A stretch of DNA of 64,000 nucleotides from Hyposmocoma kahamanoa (Eukaryota; Arthropoda; Insecta; Lepidoptera; Cosmopterigidae). The DNA lies in contig NW_020653726.1 in the NCBI RefSeq assembly GCF_003589595.1, positions 12,305,780 to 12,369,779 on the forward strand, given 5' to 3'. The position numbers and the translations under genes are program-made. Of the stretch, positions 40,526 to 49,735 are shown one piece after another. Every line of letters begins with the position of its first letter. Within the stretch, counting starts at the first letter, position 1. The notes under the pieces were generated by a model. That model saw only the letters and a program-made list of their open reading frames with translations, was not told the DNA's origin and ran no database searches.

Positions 40526-40739
40526 GATTATTTTATTGTTAAAAATTCATCTACAGAGTAGAATTCCTTGTCCGACGTCCACTTTGACACGTGTGACATT
40601 TTGTCATTTAGGTCGTACCAAATATGAACGTGTTATAACAATTTAAATGAAAAGTGATATTTAATTTACTGCAGATAGTTATACTGTTATACCATGACAT
40701 TCATAAACTTTTTGAGAAAATACTCCACGTTTGGTACTT

Positions 40740-40870
40740 ATTATTGATACAAAGATCGAACAAATACAAAAAAAAAATCGTTCTATCCTTCTGGACACGA
40801 AACAGACTGTTTGTCAAACCAAATGTTCGAGTCCAACCGGATCGAAAGAGTTTTTTGTGTTTATTCGATT
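40740..40870. repeat. Family D head-to-head inverted fragment
   Basis: 'tgatacaaagatcgaacaaa' resembles the family D tail in reverse. 'aaaatcgttctatccttctg' and 'gttcgagtccaaccggatcg' are imperfect reverse complements, so two family D T-arm and tail regions face each other. Confidence 0.45.
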
Positions 40871-41404
40871 TTTGTTTCAAAAGTAACAAAAATAATATTT
40901 AAATAGCTACAATTAAAGAAAAAATACTTCGTTGTCGTTTCTCGCATCAATTAGGTTGTTATTTTGAATAATTAATTAAGCTGTGACACGCTATTTCTAC
41001 CCGTACTTAAGCTGTAATAGTCCATTAGTACGGATTACGCTCATGTTGACCTACTTTTAACTAGCTGAGCCCATTATCTTCAGGCATTATTAGTTTGCTT
41101 GTGCACAAGATTAAAGTGACTCTAAACATTAGTCAGTAATAACTTGTTATTTTACTATCATTTGAATAAGCAACAAAAAAACAGTATTTTTTTCTATACT
41201 TATAAGCAAGTGTTAAAGTATAAGATAATATTATAAATTGGTAACAACTATAGCACCATGATTTGTAATCCGAAAAGGGACGTGTCAAGAACTATGTTTT
41301 TTGTTCGATCGAAACGTGAGATTTTAATCAAGGCAATTAACTTAACAACCCTCGTAAGCTTTAGAAGTCGATCGTAAGATTAGTTTTCTAAGTAGCTTTG
41401 TTCA
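40871..41404. other. AT-rich unique DNA
   Basis: No gene or repeat recognised. Confidence 0.45.
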
Positions 41405-41653
41405 CATCAAAATCAAAATAATCTTTATTTCATAGGGAAGCATTGTTACACTTGAAATCGTCACATTAGTTAAACTCTACCACTCATTCGTTAGGTAGAT
41501 TCCCCTGAGAAGTATGAGCAAGAAACTCTAGGGGTTGCTCTTTGTAAACAACATATGTACGCATTCAACATTTACAATATATTTGTTTTGCTTTCAAACA
41601 TCAGAGATCGAGACTACCTCCATGAACTAAATAGGTTACTACCACCGATTTTG

Positions 41654-42192
41654 TCATCCAAGTACGCAGAAGTTGTTTGAAGTTGTACCTTTAGTATAAA
41701 GTTTTTGTTTCGCTGTAGTTTTAAACCTCGTGAATGGCAAATTTTGTATATCAACCGGAATCTTGTTATAGAAGCGTATACATTGCCCCTTAAATGAATT
41801 TGTCACTTTGTGAAGACGACTATCAAGAACAGTTAGTTTATTTTTATTCCTCGTATTAATGTTATGTCTGTCACTATTTTTCATAAAGAGATTAGTATTC
41901 CTCTTAACATAGATTACATTTTCATAGATGTGCTGTGACGCGGAAAGAATGTTAATTTCCTTAAACTTATCTCTCAAAGGTACTCTGAGGCTCAGATTGT
42001 AAATTGCCCTAAACGCACGTCTATGCAGGACAAAGATTCTTTTAGATATAAAAGCCGTACGTCATTAGACTGTGAAAGTAGCTGAACCACAAAACAAACT
42101 AGCGGTTTCGACGTCTGAAAGTTTCCGTATGCAGAGCTGAGCCATTTTGATAACTTACTTATATGTAGACCATATTGCAATTTAGCATCTAA
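41654..42192 (-). pseudogene. LINE copy A: polymerase C-terminal part
   Basis: Resumes after copy B with 'LDAKLQYGLHISKLSKWLSS', followed by a frameshift and then 'MRDKFKEINILSASQHIYEN', 'DRHNINTRNKNKLTV' and 'GQCIRFYNKIPVDIQNLPF', with a stop at 41654. It is collinear with the tail of copy B ('LREKFKETGIMTVASQYIYS', 'FMGSCIRFYNKIPEHI'). Confidence 0.8.
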
Positions 42193-42197
42193 CGTTA

Positions 42198-43461
42198 AGT
42201 CAAAGTCAAAGTCAAAGTCAAAGATTATTTATTCCATAGGTAAAATAAATTTACACTTGAAAACGTCACGTTTAAGCTACATTTAAGCTACTGCTCGTTC
42301 ACTACGCTGACCTCCCTGAGAAGAACGAGCAAGAAACTCTAGGGATTGCTCTTTTCAAAAAAACTTAAATGCTATGGAATACACTTTGAATCAAATTTGT
42401 GTGGATTCTGGAGCCATGTCGTCTTTCCATACATCTTTATCTAACACGTAGTCTTCAATTTTGTAATATGATTTTTCGATCAAAATATTTTTAATGTAAT
42501 TTTTAAACTTAGGAAATGATAAACTTAATATATGCTCCGGAATCTTATTGTAAAAACGTATACAGCTCCCCATAAAAGAGTTGTTTACCTTGGTTAAACG
42601 AAATCGTGGTACCATGAGTTTGGACTTAGCTCTAAGGTTAATATTATGGATATCTTCTTTCTTATTGAAATTATGTAAATTTTTACGGGCATATAAAATA
42701 TTTGAGTAAATGTACTGTGATGCCACAGTCATGATACCAGTCTCCTTAAACTTTTCTCTGAGAGATACCCGAGAGCCTAGACGGTACACAGAACGAATCG
42801 CTCGTTTTTGCAATACAAATATTGTTTGAATATCTGCCGCTTTACCCCACATGAGAATCCCGCAGGACATTATACTATGGAAGTAACTAAAGTAAACTAG
42901 TCTAGCAGTACTAACATCGGTAAGCTCACGTATTCTGCGGACTGCGTATGCAGCGGAGCTTAATCTGCTGGCCAGGGACGATATATGTGGAAACCACTGA
43001 AGTTTACTATCTAAGGTCACTCCCAAGAAGACTGCTTTACTAACAAGGTCTAACTTTTCTCCGTTTATTTCTATGCTTGGACTAGTCGATTTTACGTTAG
43101 GTAATTCAAATTTAACACATTTTGTCTTCTTGGCATTAAGCAATAAATTGTTAGCATTAAACCAATAAACTACCTTAGAGAGGGTATCATTAATACGGTC
43201 ATAGTTAATGTCATGTCTGTCTGTTTTAAAAATCAAGGATGTGTCATCAGCAAACAACACTATTTCGCAATGGTCCTTAACAAAGAATGGCAGATCATTA
43301 ATATAAATCAGAAATAAGAAAGGTCCAAGTATTGAGCCCTGCGGAACACCCATTTTTACTGGAGAACCCAAAGAAGTCACTCCATTTATGTCTACTTTCT
43401 GAATTCTACCGTTGAGATATGACGAGACTAGTTTCGACGCCTTGCCATTTACACCGTATAC
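42198..43461 (-). mobile_element. CR1-like LINE 'copy B', 5'-truncated, nested in copy A
   Basis: The target repeat 'cgtta' flanks it at 42193-42197 and 43462-43466. Its 3' end (low coordinate) is a microsatellite tail, (TTTGAC)4-like on the minus strand, following 'tggaataaataatc'. The 5' end is truncated within the RT. Its single frame is open from 'YGVNGKASKLVSSYLNGR' to the natural stop at 42391, so it is younger than copy A. Confidence 0.88.
42391..43460 (-). pseudogene. LINE copy B: open C-terminal reverse transcriptase fragment
   Basis: About 356 codons without a stop: 'KMGVPQGSILGPFLFLIYIN' (RT motif B), 'IVLFADDTSLIF' (FADD active site), 'VFLGVTLDSKLQW' (motif D/E), then the thumb and tail 'VLQKRAIRSVYRLGSRVSLR', 'INLRAKSKLMVP' and 'SCIRFYNKIPEHILSL'. 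The fingers domain with the first catalytic Asp and the endonuclease are missing because of 5' truncation, so it cannot act. The upstream ATG of the longer frame (43491) belongs to copy A; the first ten residues of that frame are copy A sequence fused by the insertion. Confidence 0.85.
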
Positions 43462-43466
43462 CGTTA

Positions 43467-44509
43467 TACCTAGAAATACAACTGTATCCACAAGATTTAA
43501 TTTTTCGTTTCTAACTACAATGTTTGTAAACGGTTACAAACATTGTAGTTAGCTCTCTAACATTAGGTAATGTAAATTTCACACAATTTGTTTTTTTCTC
43601 ATTAAGGAGCAGGTTAATAACAGCAAACCAATCAACTACTTTAGATATAGTGTTGTTCACATCATCTTAGGAACATTGGTGCCTTTTAACTTTATATAAT
43701 AATGAAGTATCGTCAGCAAACCGTACTATCTCATGTTTTAAACCCTCCATGAGACTAGGTAAGTCATTAATATAAACTAAAAACAAAAATGGACCTAGAA
43801 TCTAGAACCTTGAGGGACACCCATGCTAATTGCAGACCCTGATGATCTCGTACCGTTAAAGTCGACCCTCTGTACCCTACCACTCAAATACGATTTAAGA
43901 AGGTCGAGGTCACGTCCCACCACACCATAATGGCGAAGTTTCTTGATCAGAGTATCATGGCGCGCACAATCAAAAGCCTTTGAAAGGTCACAGAATACGC
44001 CAATAGCGTCATGTGAGTCTTCCCATGCATCAAGTATATGTTTCATCAACTCAACACCAGCATCAGTTGTAGAGCGACCTCGAGTGAAAGTAAATTGTTT
44101 AGGAGACATTAAGTTATTACTATAAAAGTGAGTAACACATCTGATTTAGAATCATTTTTTTCAAAGGTTTTACTGAGTGTTGGTTTATTGAACCTGAAAC
44201 TTGAAATTTGACCCTTTCAGTTTCGCTGTTTATAATATTCCAAGTCGTTTTTACTACATTCACGCTGCTTTTAATTTTATTATTTATAAACATTGCTTTG
44301 GCTGCAACACAAACACGCTTAAACATTTTCGAATGCTTCCTAACAAAATCATTAAAACTGTTACTAGTGTTATAGGTCCTTTCATCGTAAAAATCATATA
44401 AGCTTTGTCTACTTTTATGAATTCCCACTGTCACCCAATCACTAAATTTCAATGAATTATTAATAGTTATGAATTTGGATTTAAAAACATTATCACGTTC
44501 AATTTTCAC
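43467..44509 (-). pseudogene. LINE copy A: RT fingers-palm and linker
   Basis: The linker 'WVTVGIHKSRQSLYDFYDER' (44509-44120) is followed by RT 'MSPKQFTFTRGRSTTDAGVE', 'VFCDLSKAFDCARHDTLIKK' (first catalytic Asp) and 'SMGVPQGSRF', then a stop at 43795. Beyond, 'FADDTSLLYKVKRHQCS', another stop and 'VKFTLPNVRELTTMF' follow. A perfect hairpin then interrupts before 'RNEKLNLVDTVVFLGIT', where copy B has inserted. Inactive. Confidence 0.75.
43511..43552. repeat. Perfect 19-bp hairpin inside LINE copy A
   Basis: Arms 43511-43529 (ctaactacaatgtttgtaa) and 43534-43552 are exact reverse complements around 'acgg'. The related copy B has no such hairpin at the same place. Confidence 0.9.
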
Positions 44510-44823
44510 TATGTCGCAAATTTAATTATACTATTTATTGGAATCGTTAACGTACGAAATATCAATTTAAGCATTACTTTATTTCTATAAGCTTTAAGTC
44601 GACCATTATTTATCGGAACACATGTGATATCCTTTTTTGGCACGTTATTAACAGTTGTATTAAAAGCGGCTAATTGACCGCAGTGATCAGACGTTAATTT
44701 ATTTATGATAGATTTATTTACGGCGTTAGTATAAATGTTGTCTAAACAAGTGGCTGCAGTAGAAGTTATTCTAGTAGGCACCAAGAAAAGATTCACAAGA
44801 TTATAACATTGGAAAAATGATCT
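44509..44823 (-). pseudogene. LINE copy A: endonuclease C-terminal part
   Basis: Reads 'SFFQCYNLVNLFLVPTRITS', 'TCLDNIYTNAVNK' and 'LTSDHCGQLAAF', the final endonuclease motifs (LDNI, SDH). It continues the domain that breaks off at about 46385 after 'GDFNLN'. Confidence 0.8.
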
Positions 44824-44953
44824 CATTAATATTAGACATAACTGGTTGAAGACTGTACCACCTCAGTCAACCGTGACCATGGGACCTGTAAAGGCCCCGA
44901 AACGTCGGTTTGTTTGAAACAACAAATATACGCGATTTAAATCCGGTAAAATA

Positions 44954-46296
44954 CACACATCAAAAGTGTCTAGGGATCAAGTGAATATTTTTGAAATAAA
45001 AATTATTTAAGCAATATTTACCAAATCCAGTCTTCCAGGACGACTTCTTACTTTAATGCTTATGTTTTATTTAACCGCTTACCCCTATATTTAATTAAAA
45101 TAAACTAAAATTGATGTTTTTGCAAATTGTGGGAAAAAACTCAAATTAACGGCGTCAATTAAATGACAAAAAAATGGCGAAAATGATGATTTTGCTCATC
45201 AAGCATATCCCATGCGTGCTCAATTGGATTGAGGTCTGGCGATTGAGCAGGCCACGGCAGAACGTTGATACGAGCTTCGGCAAGAATGCGTGTTACGACT
45301 CTAGCCGTGTGTGGACGTGCGTTGTCATGCATTAGTTGAAATGAATCACCAAACTGGCCTCGCAAAGGGATGATAACATCTGAAACAATCCTCTCTGCGT
45401 AAACTTGAGCATTGAGGTTACCCCTGATCCAAATGAGATCGGTTCTTCCGCCGATCCAAATACCGGCCCATATCATTATTGTTCCCCCACCATATGGACG
45501 AACTTCCTGACAATATCTCAAACGTTCATGACGTCCAGATGTTCTCCAAACTCGAGTACGTCTTGTATCCGGTCTCATACCGAAGCGGGATTCATCCGAA
45601 AAGCACACATAGCGCCAGTCTTCTTCCTCCCAGTTTCTGTGTTCGCGAGCCCATCGTAAACGGGTCCTGCGATTGCGGGGTGCAATAGGTGGAACTCTGA
45701 GCGGCCTTCGGGATCGCAGACCCACTTCACGTAAACGATTTCGGATTGTTTGATCGCTTATTAGCAAGCCTGAGGAGCTGTGGAGCCTCGTAACCAACAT
45801 CATGGCGGTCATGGTACGATTCCGTCGAGCAGTATTTTGGATATACCGGTCCTGTCTGCGAGTCGTGATGCGAGATCGTCCTCCATGTCGCTCGGCCACG
45901 CTGCCCGTCATGCGATAGCGCGTCCAGAGGCGACGCTCTGTCTAGTGTTAAGAGTGAAAGCCACAGCACGTTGCCTGGAACCAGCTTCCAACATTCCGAC
46001 GGCTCGCATCATCACTTCTTGGGTTAAATGATGTCGTCTCTCCATAATAATGTAAATTGTTTCGGTTCCGATGCAGATATTGTAATGATTTTGTCAAAAC
46101 GCTATAACTCATTTTTATACAAAACCACACTGACAATCGATTTTCTTCTTATTATCGAATTTTAAACAATATTCCTTATTTAAATGTTAAAACTCACTAA
46201 AAAGTATCAATAGCGATACAAAAAAGTTAATATAATTAACCCTAATTGCAGCAATACTCTTAAACGTACTTGATCCCTAGACACTTTTGATGTGTG
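44954..46296 (-). mobile_element. Tc1-like transposon with perfect 29-bp TIRs
   Basis: TA at 44952-44953 and 46297-46298 flanks it. The ends 44954-44982 (starts 'cacacatcaaaagtgtctag') and 46268-46296 are exact reverse complements. Joining the flanks restores the family G sequence. The 1343 bp contain a DD34E transposase gene with one frameshift and a deleted 3' coding end. Perfect TIRs suggest recent arrival. Confidence 0.93.
45159..46045 (-). pseudogene. Tc1-like DD34E transposase, frameshifted and C-terminally truncated
   Basis: It starts at ATG 46045 with 'MERRHHLTQEVMMRAVGMLE' and 'AGSRQRAVAF', the first helix-turn-helix. A small indel then shifts the frame before 'RLWTRYRMTGSVAERHGGRS'. 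The main frame (45911-45159) has the second DNA-binding part and the core 'YVCFSDESRFGM', 'LMHDNARPHTARVV' and 'PAQSPDLNPIEHAWDML', with 34 residues between the second Asp and the Glu. It ends 'DEQNHHFRHFFVI', where an internal deletion has joined the coding region to the 3' non-coding part; about 45 C-terminal residues normal for Tc1 are missing. Cut-and-paste transposase of the Tc1/mariner superfamily; inactive here, although its ends could be mobilised in trans. Confidence 0.9.
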
Positions 46297-46384
46297 TAGT
46301 TTCAATTCCTGAGTGTAACAGTCGCGAAAACCTAAGAACTTAAGAACTCGATAACTTAACTTCTAATAAGAAAAATTAACTTCT

Positions 46385-46725
46385 AATAAGTTAAGATTGA
46401 AGTCACCACAAACAGCAATATATTTATTTGGATTACTTAATTTGCCTAAAACTTCATCTAATCTTTTTTTAAATAATTCGTAAGATGAATGAGGAGGTCT
46501 GTACACGCTTAATACAACAAGCCGTTCAAACTCTATGCAGGATATTTATAGTCCGCTTAATAGATAGGCTCACAATATCTGAACGTTGTTTAAATTTTAA
46601 ATTATTTTTAATAAGAACTAAAGAGCCGCCGTTAATAAATAATTCTATTTCTAACTCTTTGCCTTTCATGCTTTGAATATTTTGGTGCACCAAGTGCTCA
46701 CACAATTTGTTTTATTTCTTGAGTT
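46385..46725 (-). pseudogene. LINE copy A: endonuclease N-terminal part
   Basis: Minus-strand reading gives 'EHLVHQNIQSMKGKELEIEL' then 'FKQRSDIVSLSI' and, after frameshifts, 'KYIAVCGDFNLN'. 'HQNIQS' and 'GDFN' are endonuclease motifs of CR1/Jockey LINEs. It breaks off at the family G insertion. Confidence 0.7.
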
Positions 46726-46760
46726 TTAGGTTGGTTTTTTACTGTCACTGTATTGCAAGA

Positions 46761-48029
46761 GTATTTCTCCGTTGTCTTATTAATTACTTTCAATAACTGG
46801 AAATTGAATTATTTTTAACAGATTAATTAATGTCAGTAAACTAACCTATGTCAATGGACTGCTCAATAGAAGTAGCCGGTCTGGTAGCCAACGATTTGGC
46901 TGAACTATAAATATAATATCATAGCAACTCTGCTATCTATCCCCTAAAATAACTAGTAAGATAATACCTATCTTTATTCAAATTAAAATATTTAGTTTAG
47001 TTATTAGTATCCATAAAATTAAATCTACCATAATGAATATAATGTTGGTATAAGTATTCTACAATTAAGTTTTGTTTTATAAATGTGTTCCTTTCTTCTT
47101 TAAAGAACGAAAGAAGACGAAATCTTTAAAGATTTCGTTGATTTCTGAAACCACTGCGAAAGAAATAAATTTAATAAAATATAAAAGTTTTTCTTTACTG
47201 ATTTGCAAATACAACCATAAAACGTGGCGCAGCAGGGAACGCCCACACTTTTTCCTACAGAAAAATGACTTCTATGTTAAATATAATGAAATTTGATCGC
47301 AACTCACTCGCCGCAAAGGCATTTTCTATGCATTTCAATGTTACAATATCAAAAGTCATTGTTCCGTGATAGTAGTCCCAGAATTATATCTAAATACAAC
47401 TAAAATCAACAATATGAGGAAAACTGAACAACATTGCCAATGTGTTCACGTGCACCGATAAGAAAACTTCTTACTCACGTACAGTCAAACTTTAGTAAGG
47501 CTTTCTAACAAAATTCATTCTTGCGAAGCGACTAATAGCGACTTTCTGTCTAAGGTGGTTAATCAGTTTAATTTGTGTAGATGCGAAATGTCACGAATTT
47601 TAACGACAGATTATGTTTGTCGAATTACACTGTAAAGATAATCCGACACTTTTGATGTTTTGTTCATGAGCATGTTTTATGAGACAAATTACATCTACTG
47701 TGTTTGTTTTATGCTTCTACGTGACGTTTTACCAAGATTCTTATCGGAATATTAATTCTACTTGATTTTATTTGTTACCAGATGTATTGAAAATACAATT
47801 AGACGGTCTTGACCGAATACAGCAGACCAAGAATTGGTTTAAATGTCGAGTTCTAAGGCACAGGGTTACTAACGTTTTCAAAACGTAAATTTAATTTATG
47901 TATGAGAAAACTCGCAAAAGTTCACTAAAAGTGTAATTAAGAAGTTAATACTAAGAATACCCACAGAATCCAAAGCTGATTACACCAATTTGCCAGCTTG
48001 AAGCTCAAACTTGAAGGAATTGACACGAT
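46761..48029. other. AT-rich unique DNA
   Basis: No supported gene. The open frame at 47072-47296 is Lys/Phe-rich and unrecognised. Confidence 0.45.
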
Positions 48030-48230
48030 ATATCAGAAGCATGGCGGGTGGAGGTGGTTTATCTCTGCTACACTAAGAGATCACAGGTGTATTTTGAGCT
48101 CGTCCTTGACTTCATCGATAAGAAAATCTTTTACTGCAGCGCAACCATTGATGGTGGCAGAGCTTTAGTAACTTTTTTCTAACTGGCGTGGCAGAGATTA
48201 TCCACCTCCACCCTCTATGCTCTTGACAAA
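48030..48230. mobile_element. Foldback/MITE-like element
   Basis: 'agcatggcgggtggaggtgg' (48038) pairs with the reverse complement of 'ccacctccaccctctatgct' (48200-48219), and 'tatctctgctac' with 'ggcagagatta', giving imperfect arms of about 35 bp around 130 bp. No coding function. Confidence 0.55.
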
Positions 48231-48289
48231 CCGATTTTAATTCCCACATTCGTACCAGTCTTTAATTTTCATCATGATCCTTAATCGTA

Positions 48290-48385
48290 AGTCCCGCCCA
48301 ATACGGATTGGGGACTTCATATGTTTTCCGAGGCTGTGGACCTCCTCCGAAGTTACAGGTTTCATCACTTTCAGTTTTGATTTCC
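48290..48385 (-). repeat. Family C SINE 3' fragment
   Basis: 'gcccaatacggattggggac' and 'catatgttttccgagg' match the 3' half of family C on the minus strand. Confidence 0.6.
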
Positions 48386-48676
48386 ATTAATTCTTTGTAA
48401 CTTTTAACCTCTTTTGGCTCTTTGTCAAGGATATCCCCAGTCTCTTTGAGCTGCCTATGCTAAGGTTGACCTTTCTCCATGTTTCTGTCCAAATGGTATT
48501 TTATTATTCACACTAATGTATAGATAATCTAATCCTTATCAATAACCCCGAAATGTCTTGAAGGAATTAATAATGGAAATCACCGGCTTTAGTACAAAAC
48601 ATCATTGCTATGAATATAAAATTATTTTTCAGAAAAATAAATGTGTAAGCCTGCCAAGAATAAAAGGTAAATGAAA
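48386..48676. other. Unique DNA
   Basis: No gene or repeat recognised. Confidence 0.4.
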
Positions 48677-48687
48677 AATATCCTTAA

Positions 48688-49476
48688 CGAGTTCTTAGGT
48701 TTTCGCGATTGTTACACATAGGAAATGAAACTATTTTTCCGGATTTAAATCGCGTATATTTGTTTTTTCAAACAAACCGACGTTCCGGGGGAACTTCAGN
48801 NNNNNNNNNNNNNNNNNNNNNNNNNNNNNNNNNNNNNNNNNNNNNNNNNNNNNNNNNNNNNNNNNNNNNNNNNNNNNNNNNNNNNNNNNNNNNNNNNNNN
48901 NNNNNNNNNNNNNNNNNNNNNNNNNNNNNNNNNNNNNNNNNNNNNNNNNNNNNNNNNNNNNNNNNNNNNNNNNNNNNNNNNNNNNNNNNNNNNNNNNNNN
49001 NNNNNNNNNNNNNNNNNNNNNNNNNNNNNNNNNNNNNNNNNNNNNNNNNNNNNNNNNNNNNNNNNNNNNNNNNNNNNNNNNNNNNNNNNNNNNNNNNNNN
49101 NNNNNNNNNNNNNNNNNNNNNNNNNNNNNNNNNNNNNNNNNNNNNNNNNNNNNNNNNNNNNNNNNNNNNNNNNNNNNNNNNNNNNNNNNNNNNNNNNNNT
49201 TAATAAAAATTCATTCAATAAAATAATTTGTAAAACTTAATGTAGCTTAAATTGGAATGTTTTCTTTGTAAAATTAAAAATAAGGTATTTAATTAATAAC
49301 TATTGTAACTATAGTGGAAAAAATAGGGTGGTTTGCATTAATATTAGACATAACTGGTTGAAGACTGTACCACCTCAGTCAACCGTGACCATGGGACCTG
49401 TAAAGGGCCCGAAACGTCGGTTTGTTTGAAAAAACAAATATACGCGATTTAAATCCGGAAAAATAGTTTCATTTCC
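48688..49476. mobile_element. Family G retroelement with inverted ends, containing the assembly gap
   Basis: Exact 11-bp repeats 'aatatccttaa' at 48677-48687 and 49477-49487 bound it. The left end (48688-48799) is family G on the minus strand, starting at its constant 3' end ('cgagttcttaggttttcg'). The right end (49338-49476) is family G on the plus strand from 'attaatattagacataactg' to 'aatagtttcatttcc', so the two ends are inverted copies. The middle is 400 N plus about 140 bp of AT-rich sequence. One target duplication around both halves implies a single insertion event. Confidence 0.75.
48800..49199. other. Assembly gap (400 N)
   Basis: A run of exactly 400 N, so the gap length may be nominal. 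Open frames called across it are meaningless. Confidence 1.
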
Positions 49477-49519
49477 AATATCCTTAAATTTTGATTCTAA
49501 AAATAATCGTCTTCTTTTG

Positions 49520-49735
49520 TATCGCTATGTTAGGTGGAAGTCAGTCAAGGGCCAATGTATGCTATTTTTTCCGACCTTGTGAAATCCTCATCCAATTTTT
49601 CCCTACCGTTATGACATCCACTCTAGCGAAACATTTGTGTACCTATGCTTCTTTACCCTTCTCTGGATCTCCACTAAAGCACCCCTGGTCTTGTCTGCAG
49701 CATATATGATCTGCCCATTTCCATTTTGTGCTAGC
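49520..49735 (-). mobile_element. LINE 3' fragment (RTE-like C-terminus)
   Basis: The minus strand reads 'KWKWADHI' and, after shifts, 'VGKNWMRISQGRKK', comparable with the 'WQWAGHIARR' and 'RWM' region of the RTE relic at 31990-32160. Diverged and broken. Confidence 0.45.

Larger units (their letters stand above)
44824..46352 (+). mobile_element. Family G retroelement interrupted by Tc1
   Basis: The left part 44824-44953 carries 'ttagacataactggttgaag', 'ccatgggacctgtaaaggcc' and 'gaaacgtcggtttgtttga', then 'gcgatttaaatccgg'. After the Tc1 element the family continues as 'gtttcaattcctgagtgtaa' and 'cagtcgcgaaaacctaagaa' to 46352. Without Tc1 it is about 185 bp. It lies inside the endonuclease region of LINE copy A. 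A hammerhead-like core is at 44886-44905. Confidence 0.75.
41405..46760 (-). mobile_element. CR1-like LINE 'copy A', interrupted by two later insertions
   Basis: In minus-strand order: endonuclease start ('EHLVHQNIQSMKG', near 46715) to 'AVCGDFNLN' (near 46385); interruption by a family G element (44824-46352); endonuclease end 'LVPTRITSTAATCLDNIY' and 'SDH' (44509-44826); linker and RT (43467-44509); interruption by LINE copy B (42198-43461); RT thumb and tail (41654-42192); then 3' UTR. It ends at 41405 in a TTTGAT-type repeat instead of poly(A). The FADD-type RT and C-terminal phrase 'RFYNKIP' suit the CR1/Jockey group; I lean to CR1-like. Stops and frameshifts make it inactive. About 2.6 kb remain without the insertions. 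Confidence 0.8.

Noticed and set aside
48709..49203. Open frame across the gap
   Set aside because: Most of it is N; it has no meaning.
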